From: Noviherbaspirillum sedimenti
Lineage (GTDB): Bacteria; Pseudomonadota; Gammaproteobacteria; Burkholderiales; Burkholderiaceae_D
Reading direction: 5' to 3'
Assembly (NCBI RefSeq): GCF_003590835.1
Contig: NZ_QYUQ01000002.1
Location: 930,001-994,000, forward strand
Length of the DNA: 64,000 nt
Below are positions 23,962 to 33,120 of the stretch, in pieces (positions within the stretch are counted from its first letter, which is position 1; each line of letters opens with the position of its first letter). The notes under the pieces were generated by a model. It was given only the letters and a program-made list of their open reading frames with translations. It had not been told where the DNA came from and did not search any database. The translations under genes were made by a program, and so were the position numbers.

Positions 23962-26900
23962 ATGACCGATTCGACAATAATGAACAATAACGACGCCTAC
24001 GACGAAGACAACGCGAATGACGGATATGACGATGTCAACAACGACATCGCCATCATCGGCATGGCCGGACGCTTTCCCCAGGCCGACAATATCGACCAGT
24101 TCTGGACCAACCTGGTCAGCTCGACCGATTGCATTACCCGCTTTTCGCGGGAAGAGCTGGAGCGCATGGGCGTGTCGCAGGCGGCGCTGGACGATCCCAA
24201 CTTCGTCCCGGCGGCCGGCTATATCCCCGACCAGGACAAGTTCGACGCCCATTTTTTCGAGATGAATCCGCGCGAAGCGGCCAACCTCGACCCGCAGCAC
24301 CGCTTCGCGCTGGAAGTGGCGTGGCAGACGCTGGAGCACGCCGGTTATACGCCGGAATCGGTGAATGGCAGCGTCGGTGTGTTCGCCGGCGTCAACATGA
24401 GTACCTATTTCATCTTCAACCTGCTCAAAGGCGACGAGTCGACCTCGGCCGGCGACGCCCTGGATACCCAGATCAGCGTCGACAAGGACATGTTCGCCTC
24501 GCGCATTTCCTACAAGCTGAACCTCAACGGCCCCAGCATTGCACTGGGCACGGCCTGCTCGACTTCGCTGGTGTGCATCCACCTGGCGTGCCAGAGCCTG
24601 CTGAACGGCGAATCGAAGATGGCGCTGGCGGGCGGCTCGCACCTGGCTACTCCCAACTGTACCGGCCACATTTATCACCAGGGTGGCTACAGCTCGCCCG
24701 ACGGCTACTGCCGCGCCTTCGACGCCAGGGGCAAGGGCACCGTCGGCGGCGCCGGCACCTGCTTCGTACTGCTCAAGCGCCTGGACGATGCGCTGGCCGA
24801 CAATGACACCATCTATGCCGTGATCAAGGGCTCGGCGGTCAACAACGACGGCTCCGAAAAGATCGGCTACACCGCTCCCAGCATCGTCGGCCAGACCAAT
24901 ATCATCGCCGAAGCGCAGGCGGTCGCCGGGGTGGAGCCGGACAGCATCCGATTCATCGAGGCGCACGGCACCGCCACCGAACTGGGCGACCCGATCGAAT
25001 TCACCGCGCTCACGCGCGCGTTCCGGCTGCAGACCGAGCGCAAGAATTTCTGCGGCATCGGCTCGGTCAAGAGCAATATCGGCCACCTCGGCGTGGCCGC
25101 AGGCGCCGCCAGCGTGGTCAAGGCTGCGCTGGCGCTCAAATACAAGGTGATCCCGGAAAGCCTGAATTTTGAAACGCCCAATCCAAAACTGGATATCGGC
25201 AACAGTCCCTTCTATGTGATCGACAAGCTCGAACGCATCGAGGCTGGCGAGTATCCCGCCAGGGCAGGGGTCAGCTCGCTCGGTATCGGCGGCACCAATG
25301 CCCATATCGTGCTGGAGGAACCGCCCGCAACGGCATCCTCGGACAGCCGCAACTGGCAACTGCTGGTGCTGTCGGCCAAGACACCATCGGCGCTCGACAG
25401 CATGACGGAAAACCTCGCCGGGTGGATGCAGAACGCCGCTGGAGAAAAACTGGCCGATGCCGCCTATACGCTGCAGGTGGGCCGCAAAGCCTTTGCTTTC
25501 CGCCGCGCCTTCGTGCTGCAGGATGACAAGCAGCCGCGGTCTCTCAAGCATTTGGCTGCCAGCATCGCGCCGGCCAAAGGATTGACCGGCCGCGCCACGG
25601 AAAAGACGAAGAAGGTGGTGTTCATGTTCCCCGGCGGCGGCACCCAGCACGTCGACATGGCGCGCGGCCTGTACGGGCAGGAGCCGGCATTTCGCGCCAG
25701 CCTGGACGAATGCGCCGCGCTGTTCCGCCGCAAGATGGGGCTGGACCTGGCCGGCCTGATCTACCCGGATGCCGCCCGCGCCGAGGAAAACGCCGTCATC
25801 CTGCAAAAGCCGAAGAATTTCTTTGCGGCGCTGTTCGCCGTTGAATACAGCCTGGCGAAGCTATGGATGTCGTGGGGCGTGCAGCCGGCTGCCCTGATCG
25901 GCCACAGCCTGGGCGAATATACCGCGGCCTGCATCGCCGGCGTGTTCAGCCTGGAAGACGCGGTGAGCCTGATCTGCTGCCGCGGCGCACTGTTCGAGAA
26001 GATTGAAAAGGGCGGCATGCTGAGCGTCACGCTGCCCGCCGAAGAAGTGCAACAACTGCTGATCGAGGGCGTCTCGATCGCCACCATCAACGACCCCGGC
26101 CGCTGCACGGTGGCCGGCCGCAATGAACCGATCCAGGCATTCGAGCGGATACTGGAAGCGCGCCAGATCGAATACAGGAAGCTGCTGATCGACACCGCCG
26201 GCCATTCGCCGATGGTCGATCCGATCCTGCAGGAATTCGGCCAGTTCCTCGCCACCATCAAGTTCGGCAGGCCGGTCATCCCCTTCATTTCCAACATGTC
26301 CGGCGACTGGGCCGATCCGGCCGAAATCGCCACTGCGACCTACTGGAAAAACCATCTGCGCCAGACCGTGCGCTTTTCGGACGGCGTCGCCACGCTGCTG
26401 AAGGACGACAGCACCGTGTTCCTTGAAGTCGGCCCCGGCAACGCCCTGTGCAGCTTCGTGCGCAGCCAGTTGCCGCCGGATGCGCAAAACGTCCTGCTCA
26501 ACAGCCTGCGCCACGTGAAGGAAGAGAATGACGACCAGTGCCACTTGCTGGAAACCATGGGCAAGCTGTGGCTGGCGGGCGTCACGCCCGACTGGAAAGC
26601 GTTCCAGGCGGCAGAGCAAAGGAAGCGCATCGCCTTGCCGGGCTATGCCTTCGAGCGCAAGCGCTACTGGGTGGAAAATCGCAAGAACACGGCGCAGGCC
26701 GGCGCCAAACTTCCGGTGGCCGACTGGTTCTGGCAACCGGCCTGGCGCCTGCAGGAGCTCCCGGCGGATTCATTTGAGCGCAGCGAGCACAGCGCCGCGC
26801 AGACGGTGCTGGCCTTCATCGACGAACTCGGCGTGGGCGCGGCGGTGGTGGAGCGCTTGCGCCAGCAAGGCGTGCGTGTGCTGACGGTGGCGCAAGGTGC

Positions 26901-29900
26901 GGACTTTGCGCAAGCCGGTGAAGATGTCTATCGCATCGGCCCGGCCAATGGCAACGACTACCGCAGCCTGCTGCAGCACCTGCAAAGCCGCCAACTCATA
27001 CCGGATGCCGTGCTGCATTGCTGGAGCCTGGGGAAGGTGCCGAATCTGGAGGAGGTGGCGGATGCCGGCCGCCAGACCGTCGATGCGCAACTGAGTTTCA
27101 TTTTCCTGGCGCAGGCGCTCGAATCCTGCCAAATGACCGATGCGCTGGGCATTCTCGCCGTCACAGGCAATCGCGAAGCAGTGCTTGCCGGCGACCAGGT
27201 CGATTGCATGCAGGCGCTGGTGACCGGGCCTGCCCGGGTCATCCCCTACGAATTCCCGCAGATTTGCTTCGCCACGCTGGATATCCACGCGAGCGGCGCT
27301 GCCACGGTAACTGTGGATCTTGCGGACGCCATCGCTGCCGAATTGCAGCGCGTTGCGGAACCGGCGCAGCCGGCGCAACAACAGGCGCAACGGCAGGGCA
27401 GTGACGCGATCGCCTTGCGTAACGGCTTGCGTTTCGTCCGCGATTTCGTGCCGCTGGCAACCAGCAAGCCGGAGGTGGCAGATTTGCCGATCCGCCAGGA
27501 TGGCGTCTATGTCGTCACCGGCGGACTGGGCGGTGTCGGCATGGCGCATGCGCAGGCGCTGGCGCTGGCAGTACCCCAGGCGCGCCTGGCACTGCTGCAG
27601 CGCACCTCTTTTCCGGCCGAGCAGGAGTGGGGCACCATCCTCGCAGATGCGGGGCGCGATGCGGCGCTGAAGGAACAGATCAGGGGCATCCAGGCGCTGC
27701 AAGCCGCCGGTGCGCAAGTGCTGCTGCTGCAGGCGGATGTCACCGACGCTGCACAGGTCGCTGCCGTCCTGGCCCAGGTGCGGGCAACATATGGCGCGAT
27801 CCACGGCCTGGTGCATTGCGCCGGCTACGGCGAATTCGTGCCGGTGCGGGAAACTTCCCGCGAAGTCATCGATGCCGTGCTGGCGCCTAAAGTGCGCGGC
27901 ACCATGAATCTGCTGGCGGCGCTGGACGGCGACGATCTGGAACTGGTGTTGCTGTGCTCGTCGATGTCGGTCGCCACCACCGGCTACGGCCTGGCCGGCT
28001 ATGTCAGCGCCTGTGCCTACCTGGATGCACTGGCGCAGTCGCACCGGTCGCAACGACGCACTGGTATGGGCAGCCGTCCAGCCACGCGCTTCCTGTCGAT
28101 CAATTGGGATGTATGGAGCACGCCGCTGCAGACGGCGCGCGCGCAAAGCGATGCCGCCCTGCTGCAGCGCCTGCAGGATAACAAGACCGCGATCCTGCCG
28201 CGCGAAGGGGTGGAAGTCATTCATCGCGCGCTGGCTTGCGTCCAGCCGCAAGCGATCATCTCGACGGTCGATTTCCTGCAATTGCAGCGCAAGAATCGCC
28301 AGCTGGCCGAAGCGGCACCGCTGGACGACGCCACCGGTGCCGCACAGGAAGGCGCGGCGGCGGACAGCATGGCCCTGTACGAACGTCCCAGCCTGTCGAC
28401 CGAATACGTCGCGCCATCGAGCGTCGAGGAAAAATTGCTGGCATCGATCTGGCAGGAGACACTTGGCATCGGCAAGATCGGCGTCAATGACAATTTCTTC
28501 GAGCTCGGTGGCGAATCGCTGCTGGGCGTGAAGATCGTCGTCAAGGCCAAGAAAATGGGCTTGCTGATCGATCCCAAGCAGATGTTCGCCACACCCACCA
28601 TCGCCCAGATTGCGCAATCGCTGAACAAGTCGTCCGCAGTCGTGGTCGAGCAGGCGCAAGTCAAAGGCGATGCGCGCTGCACCCCGGTGCAGCGGCAATT
28701 CCTGGAATCCACCTGGGCCGATGCCAATCACTGGAATGTCGGTCTGCTGCTCGATGCCGGTCGTCCGCTCGAACCGGCGCAATGGCAGGCGATCGCCGCC
28801 GTGCTGATCGGCCATCACGATGTCCTGCGTTCGCACTTCGCGCGCAGCGATGCTGGCGGCACTGACACCCCGGACGGGCAGGGCGCCTGGCGGCAGGTTT
28901 ACGCGCCGCTGCAGATCGAGCGGCACGCTGACTATGTCGATCTTTCATCCGGCGCGCCCGATGCGCTGGATGCCGCCATCCAGGACCATTGCGCGCAGTT
29001 GCAGTCACAATTGCGCGTTGACGGCGGCCCGGTCTGCAAACTGGCCTGCTTCAAGACCCTGCAAGGCGGCGCCAGGCTGGCGATCATTGCCCATCATCTG
29101 GTGATGGATGCGCTGTCGCTGGCAGTCGTCATCGAAGACTTGACCAGCCTGGTCGCGGCCGACGTTGCCAGTGCCGACATGGCAAGTCTCCTGCCTCCCA
29201 GGACTTCCTCCTACAAGGCGTTCGCCGAAACGCTGGGCGCGCTGGTCAACTCGGATGCATTGGCCGACGATATCGCCTACTGGCGCCAGGCCGCCGGCCT
29301 TGCCGATGCCGTGCCGACGCAGTTGACGGCGCAGTTGCCGGCACAGCTGCCAGCCGACATGCCGCAGGGCGCCAACCTGGAGCGCGATGCACAAACCCTG
29401 CTTGCCAGCCTCAGCCCCGAGCTGACGCAGGCACTGCAGGATGCCGCGCGCAGCAGCGGCGTCAGGTTCAATGAACTGCTGGTCGCCGCGCTGGGCAAGA
29501 CGCTGGCCGACTGGCAGGGTGGCAACCAGGTCTTCATGGACGTGGTCGGTCATGGCCGTCCCGATATCGAAGACCTCGACCTGAGCCGCACGGTCGGCTG
29601 GTTCGGCAGCGGCGCCCCCTTGCCATTGCGCCTGGGCGCGGAGGCATTGCCGTCGCAACTGCTGGCGATCAAGGCGCAAATCGATGCCGTGCCGCGCCAG
29701 GGCCTCAGCCTGGGCTGGCTGGCGCATCTGCATGCCAGCGATGAGCTGCGCGCGGCGCTGGCGCGCCTGCCGGCGGCTGCAGTATCGCTGAATTATCTCG
29801 GCCAGATCGCGCATCTCGGTGCCGGTGTGAGCGGCGCACGACAGGGCACACAGCAGGGCGCAATCGATGGCCTGCGCGGCCCGGACAATCAGCGCAGCTA

Positions 29901-31266
29901 CCAGCATGAGATCACCGCGTTCATCCAGGATGGCCGCCTCGCGCTGCACTGGACCTATAGCGGCCAGCGCCACCTGCAGGCCGGCATCCAGCGCCTGCTC
30001 GATGGCATGCGCGAACACCTGCAACAACTGGCGCATGCCGACTGGGACAAGCTGCGCGCCACGCATCAGCGCCGCGGCCTGTCCGAGGCCGTGCTGGCCA
30101 GGCATGGCATCGACCCCGCGGAGGTGGCGGACTGTTACAGCCTGACGGCGTTGCAGTCCGAAATCTACCAGCGCTATCGTACCGGCAACCGCAGCAATGT
30201 CACCCAGGCCCTGTCGGTGATGGAAGGGCCGCTCGACCGCCAATTGTTGCAGACGGTCTGGCAGGCGCTGGTGGCGCGCCACACGGTCTTGCGCACCCGC
30301 TTCATTGAAGATGAAGGCGGGGTTCCGGTGCAACTGGTTTGCCGCCAGGCCGATTTCGCCGTGACCGCGCTGGACTATTCGCAACTTGACCAGGCATCGC
30401 AACAGCATGCGCTGCAGGCGCTGATGGTGGTGGATCGGCAGCGGCCCTACGACCTGGCCCAGGCGCCGGCATTGCGCCTGTACCACGTCACCCTGGCACC
30501 GCAGGCGGGGCGCTTCGCGATCCTGCTGTCGAACCACCAGATCATCCTCGACGGCTGGACTTCCAGCCTGCTGAGCAAGGATTTGCTGGCGTGTCTGCTC
30601 GCCCTGGCTACCGGCGCAGAAATGCCGGCGCTGCCGGAGCACAGCGATTTTAGCCGCTATGTCGGCTGGCTTGCTTGCCGGCCGGTCGCATCGGATGAGG
30701 CGCACTGGCGCAGCGTCTTCAAAGGCTACCGGCATGCCGACCCGCTGCAAGGGCTGATGGCGCCGACGCCGCTGATTGCTGCCGGCGAGGATGCCTATGG
30801 CGCGCAGCAGCTGACGATCGATGCCGCCTTGCTGGAACGCATACAGGACGCCGCACGCGCCAGCAAAACCACCGGCAATGCGGTTTTCCAGGCGGCCTGG
30901 GCCTTGTCGCTGGCGCAATTGAGCCAAGGCCGCGACATCGTTTATGGCGTCACCGTATCCGGACGCAGCGCCGACTATGAAGGCATTGCGGAGGTCGTCG
31001 GTCAGTGCACCAATTCACTGCCGGTGCGCATTCCGCTGGCGGCCGCAGCCAATGTCACGCAGCTGCTGCAAGCCGTGCATGAAGCCAATGCCAATGCGCA
31101 GGCGCATCCGGGTCTGCCGCTGGCCCGCATCACCGCACTGCTGGACGAAGACAGGCCGCCATGTCTGTACTCAAGTAACTTCATCTTCGAGAACATCCCG
31201 CGCGCGGCGTCGGGCGAAGCGGCCATGCCGATCCGCGCGATTGCTGCCGACTGGGTCGACGGCTAG
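23962..31266 (+). CDS. Hybrid PKS: KS-AT-KR-ACP-(E-like)-C, ending at an early TAG
   Basis: 2,434 residues as read. Acidic N-terminus (~1-24), then ketosynthase ~28-455 (active Cys199 in TACSTS, His in EAHGTA and NIGHLG); acyltransferase ~550-900 with GHSLGEY (Ser649) and specificity motif TAGH at 745-748 in place of HAFH or YASH; ketoreductase ~920-1440 (VVTGGLGGVGMA; Tyr1347 kept, but the usual Asn is Cys1351); carrier Ser1519 in GGESLL; a condensation-superfamily domain of epimerase type ~1570-2035 (HHLVMD, DLSRTVGWFG, LNYLGQ) lacking the EGHGR glutamate (Val1862); then a C domain from ~2052 with NHQIILDGW and YGVTVSGR. A TAG at 31264-31266 cuts the last domain, and its missing end follows in frame to 31443. 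The module adds one extender, probably an alkylmalonyl unit made with the adjacent CCR. No thioesterase domain. Confidence 0.9.
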   Translation: MTDSTIMNNNDAYDEDNANDGYDDVNNDIAIIGMAGRFPQADNIDQFWTNLVSSTDCITRFSREELERMGVSQAALDDPNFVPAAGYIPDQDKFDAHFFEMNPREAANLDPQHRFALEVAWQTLEHAGYTPESVNGSVGVFAGVNMSTYFIFNLLKGDESTSAGDALDTQISVDKDMFASRISYKLNLNGPSIALGTACSTSLVCIHLACQSLLNGESKMALAGGSHLATPNCTGHIYHQGGYSSPDGYCRAFDARGKGTVGGAGTCFVLLKRLDDALADNDTIYAVIKGSAVNNDGSEKIGYTAPSIVGQTNIIAEAQAVAGVEPDSIRFIEAHGTATELGDPIEFTALTRAFRLQTERKNFCGIGSVKSNIGHLGVAAGAASVVKAALALKYKVIPESLNFETPNPKLDIGNSPFYVIDKLERIEAGEYPARAGVSSLGIGGTNAHIVLEEPPATASSDSRNWQLLVLSAKTPSALDSMTENLAGWMQNAAGEKLADAAYTLQVGRKAFAFRRAFVLQDDKQPRSLKHLAASIAPAKGLTGRATEKTKKVVFMFPGGGTQHVDMARGLYGQEPAFRASLDECAALFRRKMGLDLAGLIYPDAARAEENAVILQKPKNFFAALFAVEYSLAKLWMSWGVQPAALIGHSLGEYTAACIAGVFSLEDAVSLICCRGALFEKIEKGGMLSVTLPAEEVQQLLIEGVSIATINDPGRCTVAGRNEPIQAFERILEARQIEYRKLLIDTAGHSPMVDPILQEFGQFLATIKFGRPVIPFISNMSGDWADPAEIATATYWKNHLRQTVRFSDGVATLLKDDSTVFLEVGPGNALCSFVRSQLPPDAQNVLLNSLRHVKEENDDQCHLLETMGKLWLAGVTPDWKAFQAAEQRKRIALPGYAFERKRYWVENRKNTAQAGAKLPVADWFWQPAWRLQELPADSFERSEHSAAQTVLAFIDELGVGAAVVERLRQQGVRVLTVAQGADFAQAGEDVYRIGPANGNDYRSLLQHLQSRQLIPDAVLHCWSLGKVPNLEEVADAGRQTVDAQLSFIFLAQALESCQMTDALGILAVTGNREAVLAGDQVDCMQALVTGPARVIPYEFPQICFATLDIHASGAATVTVDLADAIAAELQRVAEPAQPAQQQAQRQGSDAIALRNGLRFVRDFVPLATSKPEVADLPIRQDGVYVVTGGLGGVGMAHAQALALAVPQARLALLQRTSFPAEQEWGTILADAGRDAALKEQIRGIQALQAAGAQVLLLQADVTDAAQVAAVLAQVRATYGAIHGLVHCAGYGEFVPVRETSREVIDAVLAPKVRGTMNLLAALDGDDLELVLLCSSMSVATTGYGLAGYVSACAYLDALAQSHRSQRRTGMGSRPATRFLSINWDVWSTPLQTARAQSDAALLQRLQDNKTAILPREGVEVIHRALACVQPQAIISTVDFLQLQRKNRQLAEAAPLDDATGAAQEGAAADSMALYERPSLSTEYVAPSSVEEKLLASIWQETLGIGKIGVNDNFFELGGESLLGVKIVVKAKKMGLLIDPKQMFATPTIAQIAQSLNKSSAVVVEQAQVKGDARCTPVQRQFLESTWADANHWNVGLLLDAGRPLEPAQWQAIAAVLIGHHDVLRSHFARSDAGGTDTPDGQGAWRQVYAPLQIERHADYVDLSSGAPDALDAAIQDHCAQLQSQLRVDGGPVCKLACFKTLQGGARLAIIAHHLVMDALSLAVVIEDLTSLVAADVASADMASLLPPRTSSYKAFAETLGALVNSDALADDIAYWRQAAGLADAVPTQLTAQLPAQLPADMPQGANLERDAQTLLASLSPELTQALQDAARSSGVRFNELLVAALGKTLADWQGGNQVFMDVVGHGRPDIEDLDLSRTVGWFGSGAPLPLRLGAEALPSQLLAIKAQIDAVPRQGLSLGWLAHLHASDELRAALARLPAAAVSLNYLGQIAHLGAGVSGARQGTQQGAIDGLRGPDNQRSYQHEITAFIQDGRLALHWTYSGQRHLQAGIQRLLDGMREHLQQLAHADWDKLRATHQRRGLSEAVLARHGIDPAEVADCYSLTALQSEIYQRYRTGNRSNVTQALSVMEGPLDRQLLQTVWQALVARHTVLRTRFIEDEGGVPVQLVCRQADFAVTALDYSQLDQASQQHALQALMVVDRQRPYDLAQAPALRLYHVTLAPQAGRFAILLSNHQIILDGWTSSLLSKDLLACLLALATGAEMPALPEHSDFSRYVGWLACRPVASDEAHWRSVFKGYRHADPLQGLMAPTPLIAAGEDAYGAQQLTIDAALLERIQDAARASKTTGNAVFQAAWALSLAQLSQGRDIVYGVTVSGRSADYEGIAEVVGQCTNSLPVRIPLAAAANVTQLLQAVHEANANAQAHPGLPLARITALLDEDRPPCLYSSNFIFENIPRAASGEAAMPIRAIAADWVDG

Positions 31267-31443
31267 CATTTCCCGCTACGCGTATTCGTGGTGCCGGAAG
31301 AACAGACCTGGGTGCGTTTCGCCTTTGACCGCCGGCAGTTCGCCAGCGAGGATATTGCCATGCTGGCCAACCGTTACCAGCGCAACCTGGCGAGCCTGGT
31401 CGAGCGTCTGGATCAGCCACTTGCAGCATTACTGGGGGAATAG
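31267..31443 (+). pseudogene. Severed C-terminal 58 codons of the PKS/NRPS
   Basis: Directly after the TAG, the same frame encodes HFPLRVFVVPEEQTWVRFAF, then FDRRQF and a helix ending LAALLGE, then TAG at 31441. This is the normal last strand and helices of a condensation domain, with family-typical content (YPL-x-hydrophobic, F-x-YD-x-x-x-F). The fragment has no start or ribosome site of its own. A single base change (for example CAG to TAG) would account for the break. The CCR gene begins only 4 bases later, so translational coupling may be affected. Confidence 0.85.
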
Positions 31444-31446
31444 ACT

Positions 31447-32760
31447 ATGTCAGCCATACTCAAGAATATCAACGGCCCGGCAGGTCGCCCGGATATCTAC
31501 GGCTTGCAGGAATATGGTGCCCCAGGCATCGTGCCGTACAGGATGCATGCCTGGGTGATCGAAAAAGACCGTTTTGGTGAACCTTTGCAGGCGCTGGTAG
31601 AACGCCAGGTGCCGGTGCCCGAAGTGGGCGACAATGAGGTGCTGGTGCGGGTAATGGCGGTGGGCGTCAATTACAACACCGTCTGGGCCGGCCTTGGACA
31701 GCCGATCAGCGTCTTCAATCTGCATGACAAGGATTACCACGTGCCGGGCTCGGACGCCTCCGGCATCGTCTGGCAGGTCGGCAAGAACGTCAAGAACTGC
31801 GCGGTAGGCGACGAAGTCATCGTCACCTGCTTCAAGCAATGCCTGGAGCATGGCAACGGCAGCCTGAACAATCCGAACTTCAGCTCGTTCGACCCGATGA
31901 GCAGCCAGAACCACGCCATCATGGGGTATGAAACGCCGGACGGCAGCTATGCCCAGTTCGTTTCGGCGCAGGCGCAGCAAATCCTGCCCAAGCCAAAACA
32001 TCTGACCTGGGAAGATGCCGCGTCCTACATTCTCACCTATTTCACTGCCTACCGCATGCTGATCACCCAGGCTGAAATCAAGCCGGGCGAACTGGTGCTG
32101 GTGTGGGGCGGGGCAGGGGGGCTCGGCACCTATGCAATCCAGTTGTGCCGTGAAATCGGCGCCGAGCCGATTGCGGTCGTGTCCAGCGATGAAAAGGGCA
32201 AGTTCTGCATGAAGCTGGGGGCGATCGGCTATATCAACCGCACCGAATTCGCGGGCTATGAAGTTACCGACACCGAATTCAACCATTACGAAACCGCCGC
32301 CAATAACGCTCGCCGCAACCAGATGATGAAGGCCATGGGCAAGCGCATCTGGGAGATTTGCGGCCAGAAGCGCTCGCCCGACGTGGTTTTCGAACATGCC
32401 GGCCGCGAGACTTTCGCCACTTCCGTGTTCCTGGCGGCGCGCTTCGGCCGTATCGTCATCTGCGGCGCCACCACCGGCTACGAGCTGAGCTTCGATGTGC
32501 GCCACCTGTGGATGCATCAGAAACGCATCCTCGGCTCGCATTACGCCAATTTCCTCGACTGCCGGCAGGCCAATACCTTGATCACCAAACGCAAGGTGGA
32601 CGTGATCAACAGCCGCACCTATGCCTACCACGAGTTGCCGCAGGCGCACCACGACCTGTACAACAACAAGATCATCGGCAATGCCAGCGTGCTGATCATG
32701 CCGGGCGACGTCGCCGGGATGAAGACGCGGGAGGAAATCGCGGCACGGTTTTCCGGCTGA
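31447..32760 (+). CDS. ccr: Crotonyl-CoA carboxylase/reductase
   Basis: A 437-residue medium-chain dehydrogenase/reductase, the length of CCR enzymes. It shows the CCR-specific insert VPGSDASGIVWQVGKNVKNC, the NADPH loop VWGGAGGLGTYAIQLCREIGA, and the HLWMHQKRILGSHYAN segment near the C-terminus. The CO2-site asparagine (VGVNYNTVW) and Glu (MGYETPDG) are present, with Tyr beside the Glu where primary enzymes have Phe. The reaction is reductive carboxylation of 2-enoyl-CoA to ethylmalonyl-CoA or longer alkylmalonyl-CoA. It starts 4 bases after the PKS end with GGGGGAA as ribosome site, so it is the last gene of the biosynthetic transcript and most likely supplies the extender for the neighbouring acyltransferase rather than the ethylmalonyl-CoA pathway. 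Confidence 0.95.
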   Translation: MSAILKNINGPAGRPDIYGLQEYGAPGIVPYRMHAWVIEKDRFGEPLQALVERQVPVPEVGDNEVLVRVMAVGVNYNTVWAGLGQPISVFNLHDKDYHVPGSDASGIVWQVGKNVKNCAVGDEVIVTCFKQCLEHGNGSLNNPNFSSFDPMSSQNHAIMGYETPDGSYAQFVSAQAQQILPKPKHLTWEDAASYILTYFTAYRMLITQAEIKPGELVLVWGGAGGLGTYAIQLCREIGAEPIAVVSSDEKGKFCMKLGAIGYINRTEFAGYEVTDTEFNHYETAANNARRNQMMKAMGKRIWEICGQKRSPDVVFEHAGRETFATSVFLAARFGRIVICGATTGYELSFDVRHLWMHQKRILGSHYANFLDCRQANTLITKRKVDVINSRTYAYHELPQAHHDLYNNKIIGNASVLIMPGDVAGMKTREEIAARFSG

Positions 32761-32808
32761 ACGCAAGCGTGTATCGGGGTGGAAAGAAAGTAAAGGGGAA
32801 AAAGAAAT

Positions 32809-32829
32809 CCGCCAGCCGGCGGTTTTTTT
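32809..32829 (+). terminator. Terminator of the NRPS/PKS/CCR transcript
   Basis: CCGCC-AGCC-GGCGG is followed directly by seven T at 32823-32829, 50 bases after the ccr stop. It is a good intrinsic terminator for the plus-strand operon. Confidence 0.8.
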
Positions 32830-32882
32830 ATGCACTGAATATTTATGCCCGGAGCATTCACAGTCCGGCGACTGGTGGAAAT

Positions 32883-32912
32883 AAAAAACCCCCGATTGCG
32901 GACAACCGGGGG
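32883..32912 (-). terminator. Terminator of the PHB depolymerase gene
   Basis: On the minus strand CCCCCG (32912-32907) pairs with CGGGGG (32894-32889) and is followed by TTTTTT. It ends the minus-strand depolymerase gene whose stop is at 32944, and faces the ccr terminator. Confidence 0.8.
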
Positions 32913-33120
32913 CGATTTCCAGCTTGCAACATTGCTTCAGCGCTTAGTTGCAGGTGCCGATCGCGTAGGAGTAGGTGCCGGTTTTCTTCAGCGTGGTGCT
33001 GGTGAACGTGTTCACGAAGCCCATGTACTCGTTCGAACCAACCACTCGTGCAACACCCCAGAAGCTGTAGGCGCGGCCAGCCAGCACGTGTGCGTAGTTG
33101 CTCGCCGTGTAGCAGATTGC

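Noticed and set aside
22423..25806. A 1,127-codon open frame on the minus strand
   Set aside because: Shadow of the ligase-KR and ketosynthase-AT coding frames; no recognisable domain, codon use unlike real genes.
25621..26660. Possibility that the PKS is of trans-AT type
   Set aside because: A complete integrated acyltransferase with GHSLGEY is present in the module.
26770..30927. Two long minus-strand frames over the PKS gene
   Set aside because: Both are mirror frames of the plus-strand PKS, which has clear domains throughout.
30080..31443. Search for a chain-terminating thioesterase domain at the end of the PKS
   Set aside because: The end is a condensation domain; only the separate type II thioesterase at 11736 was found, so no TE domain is annotated.
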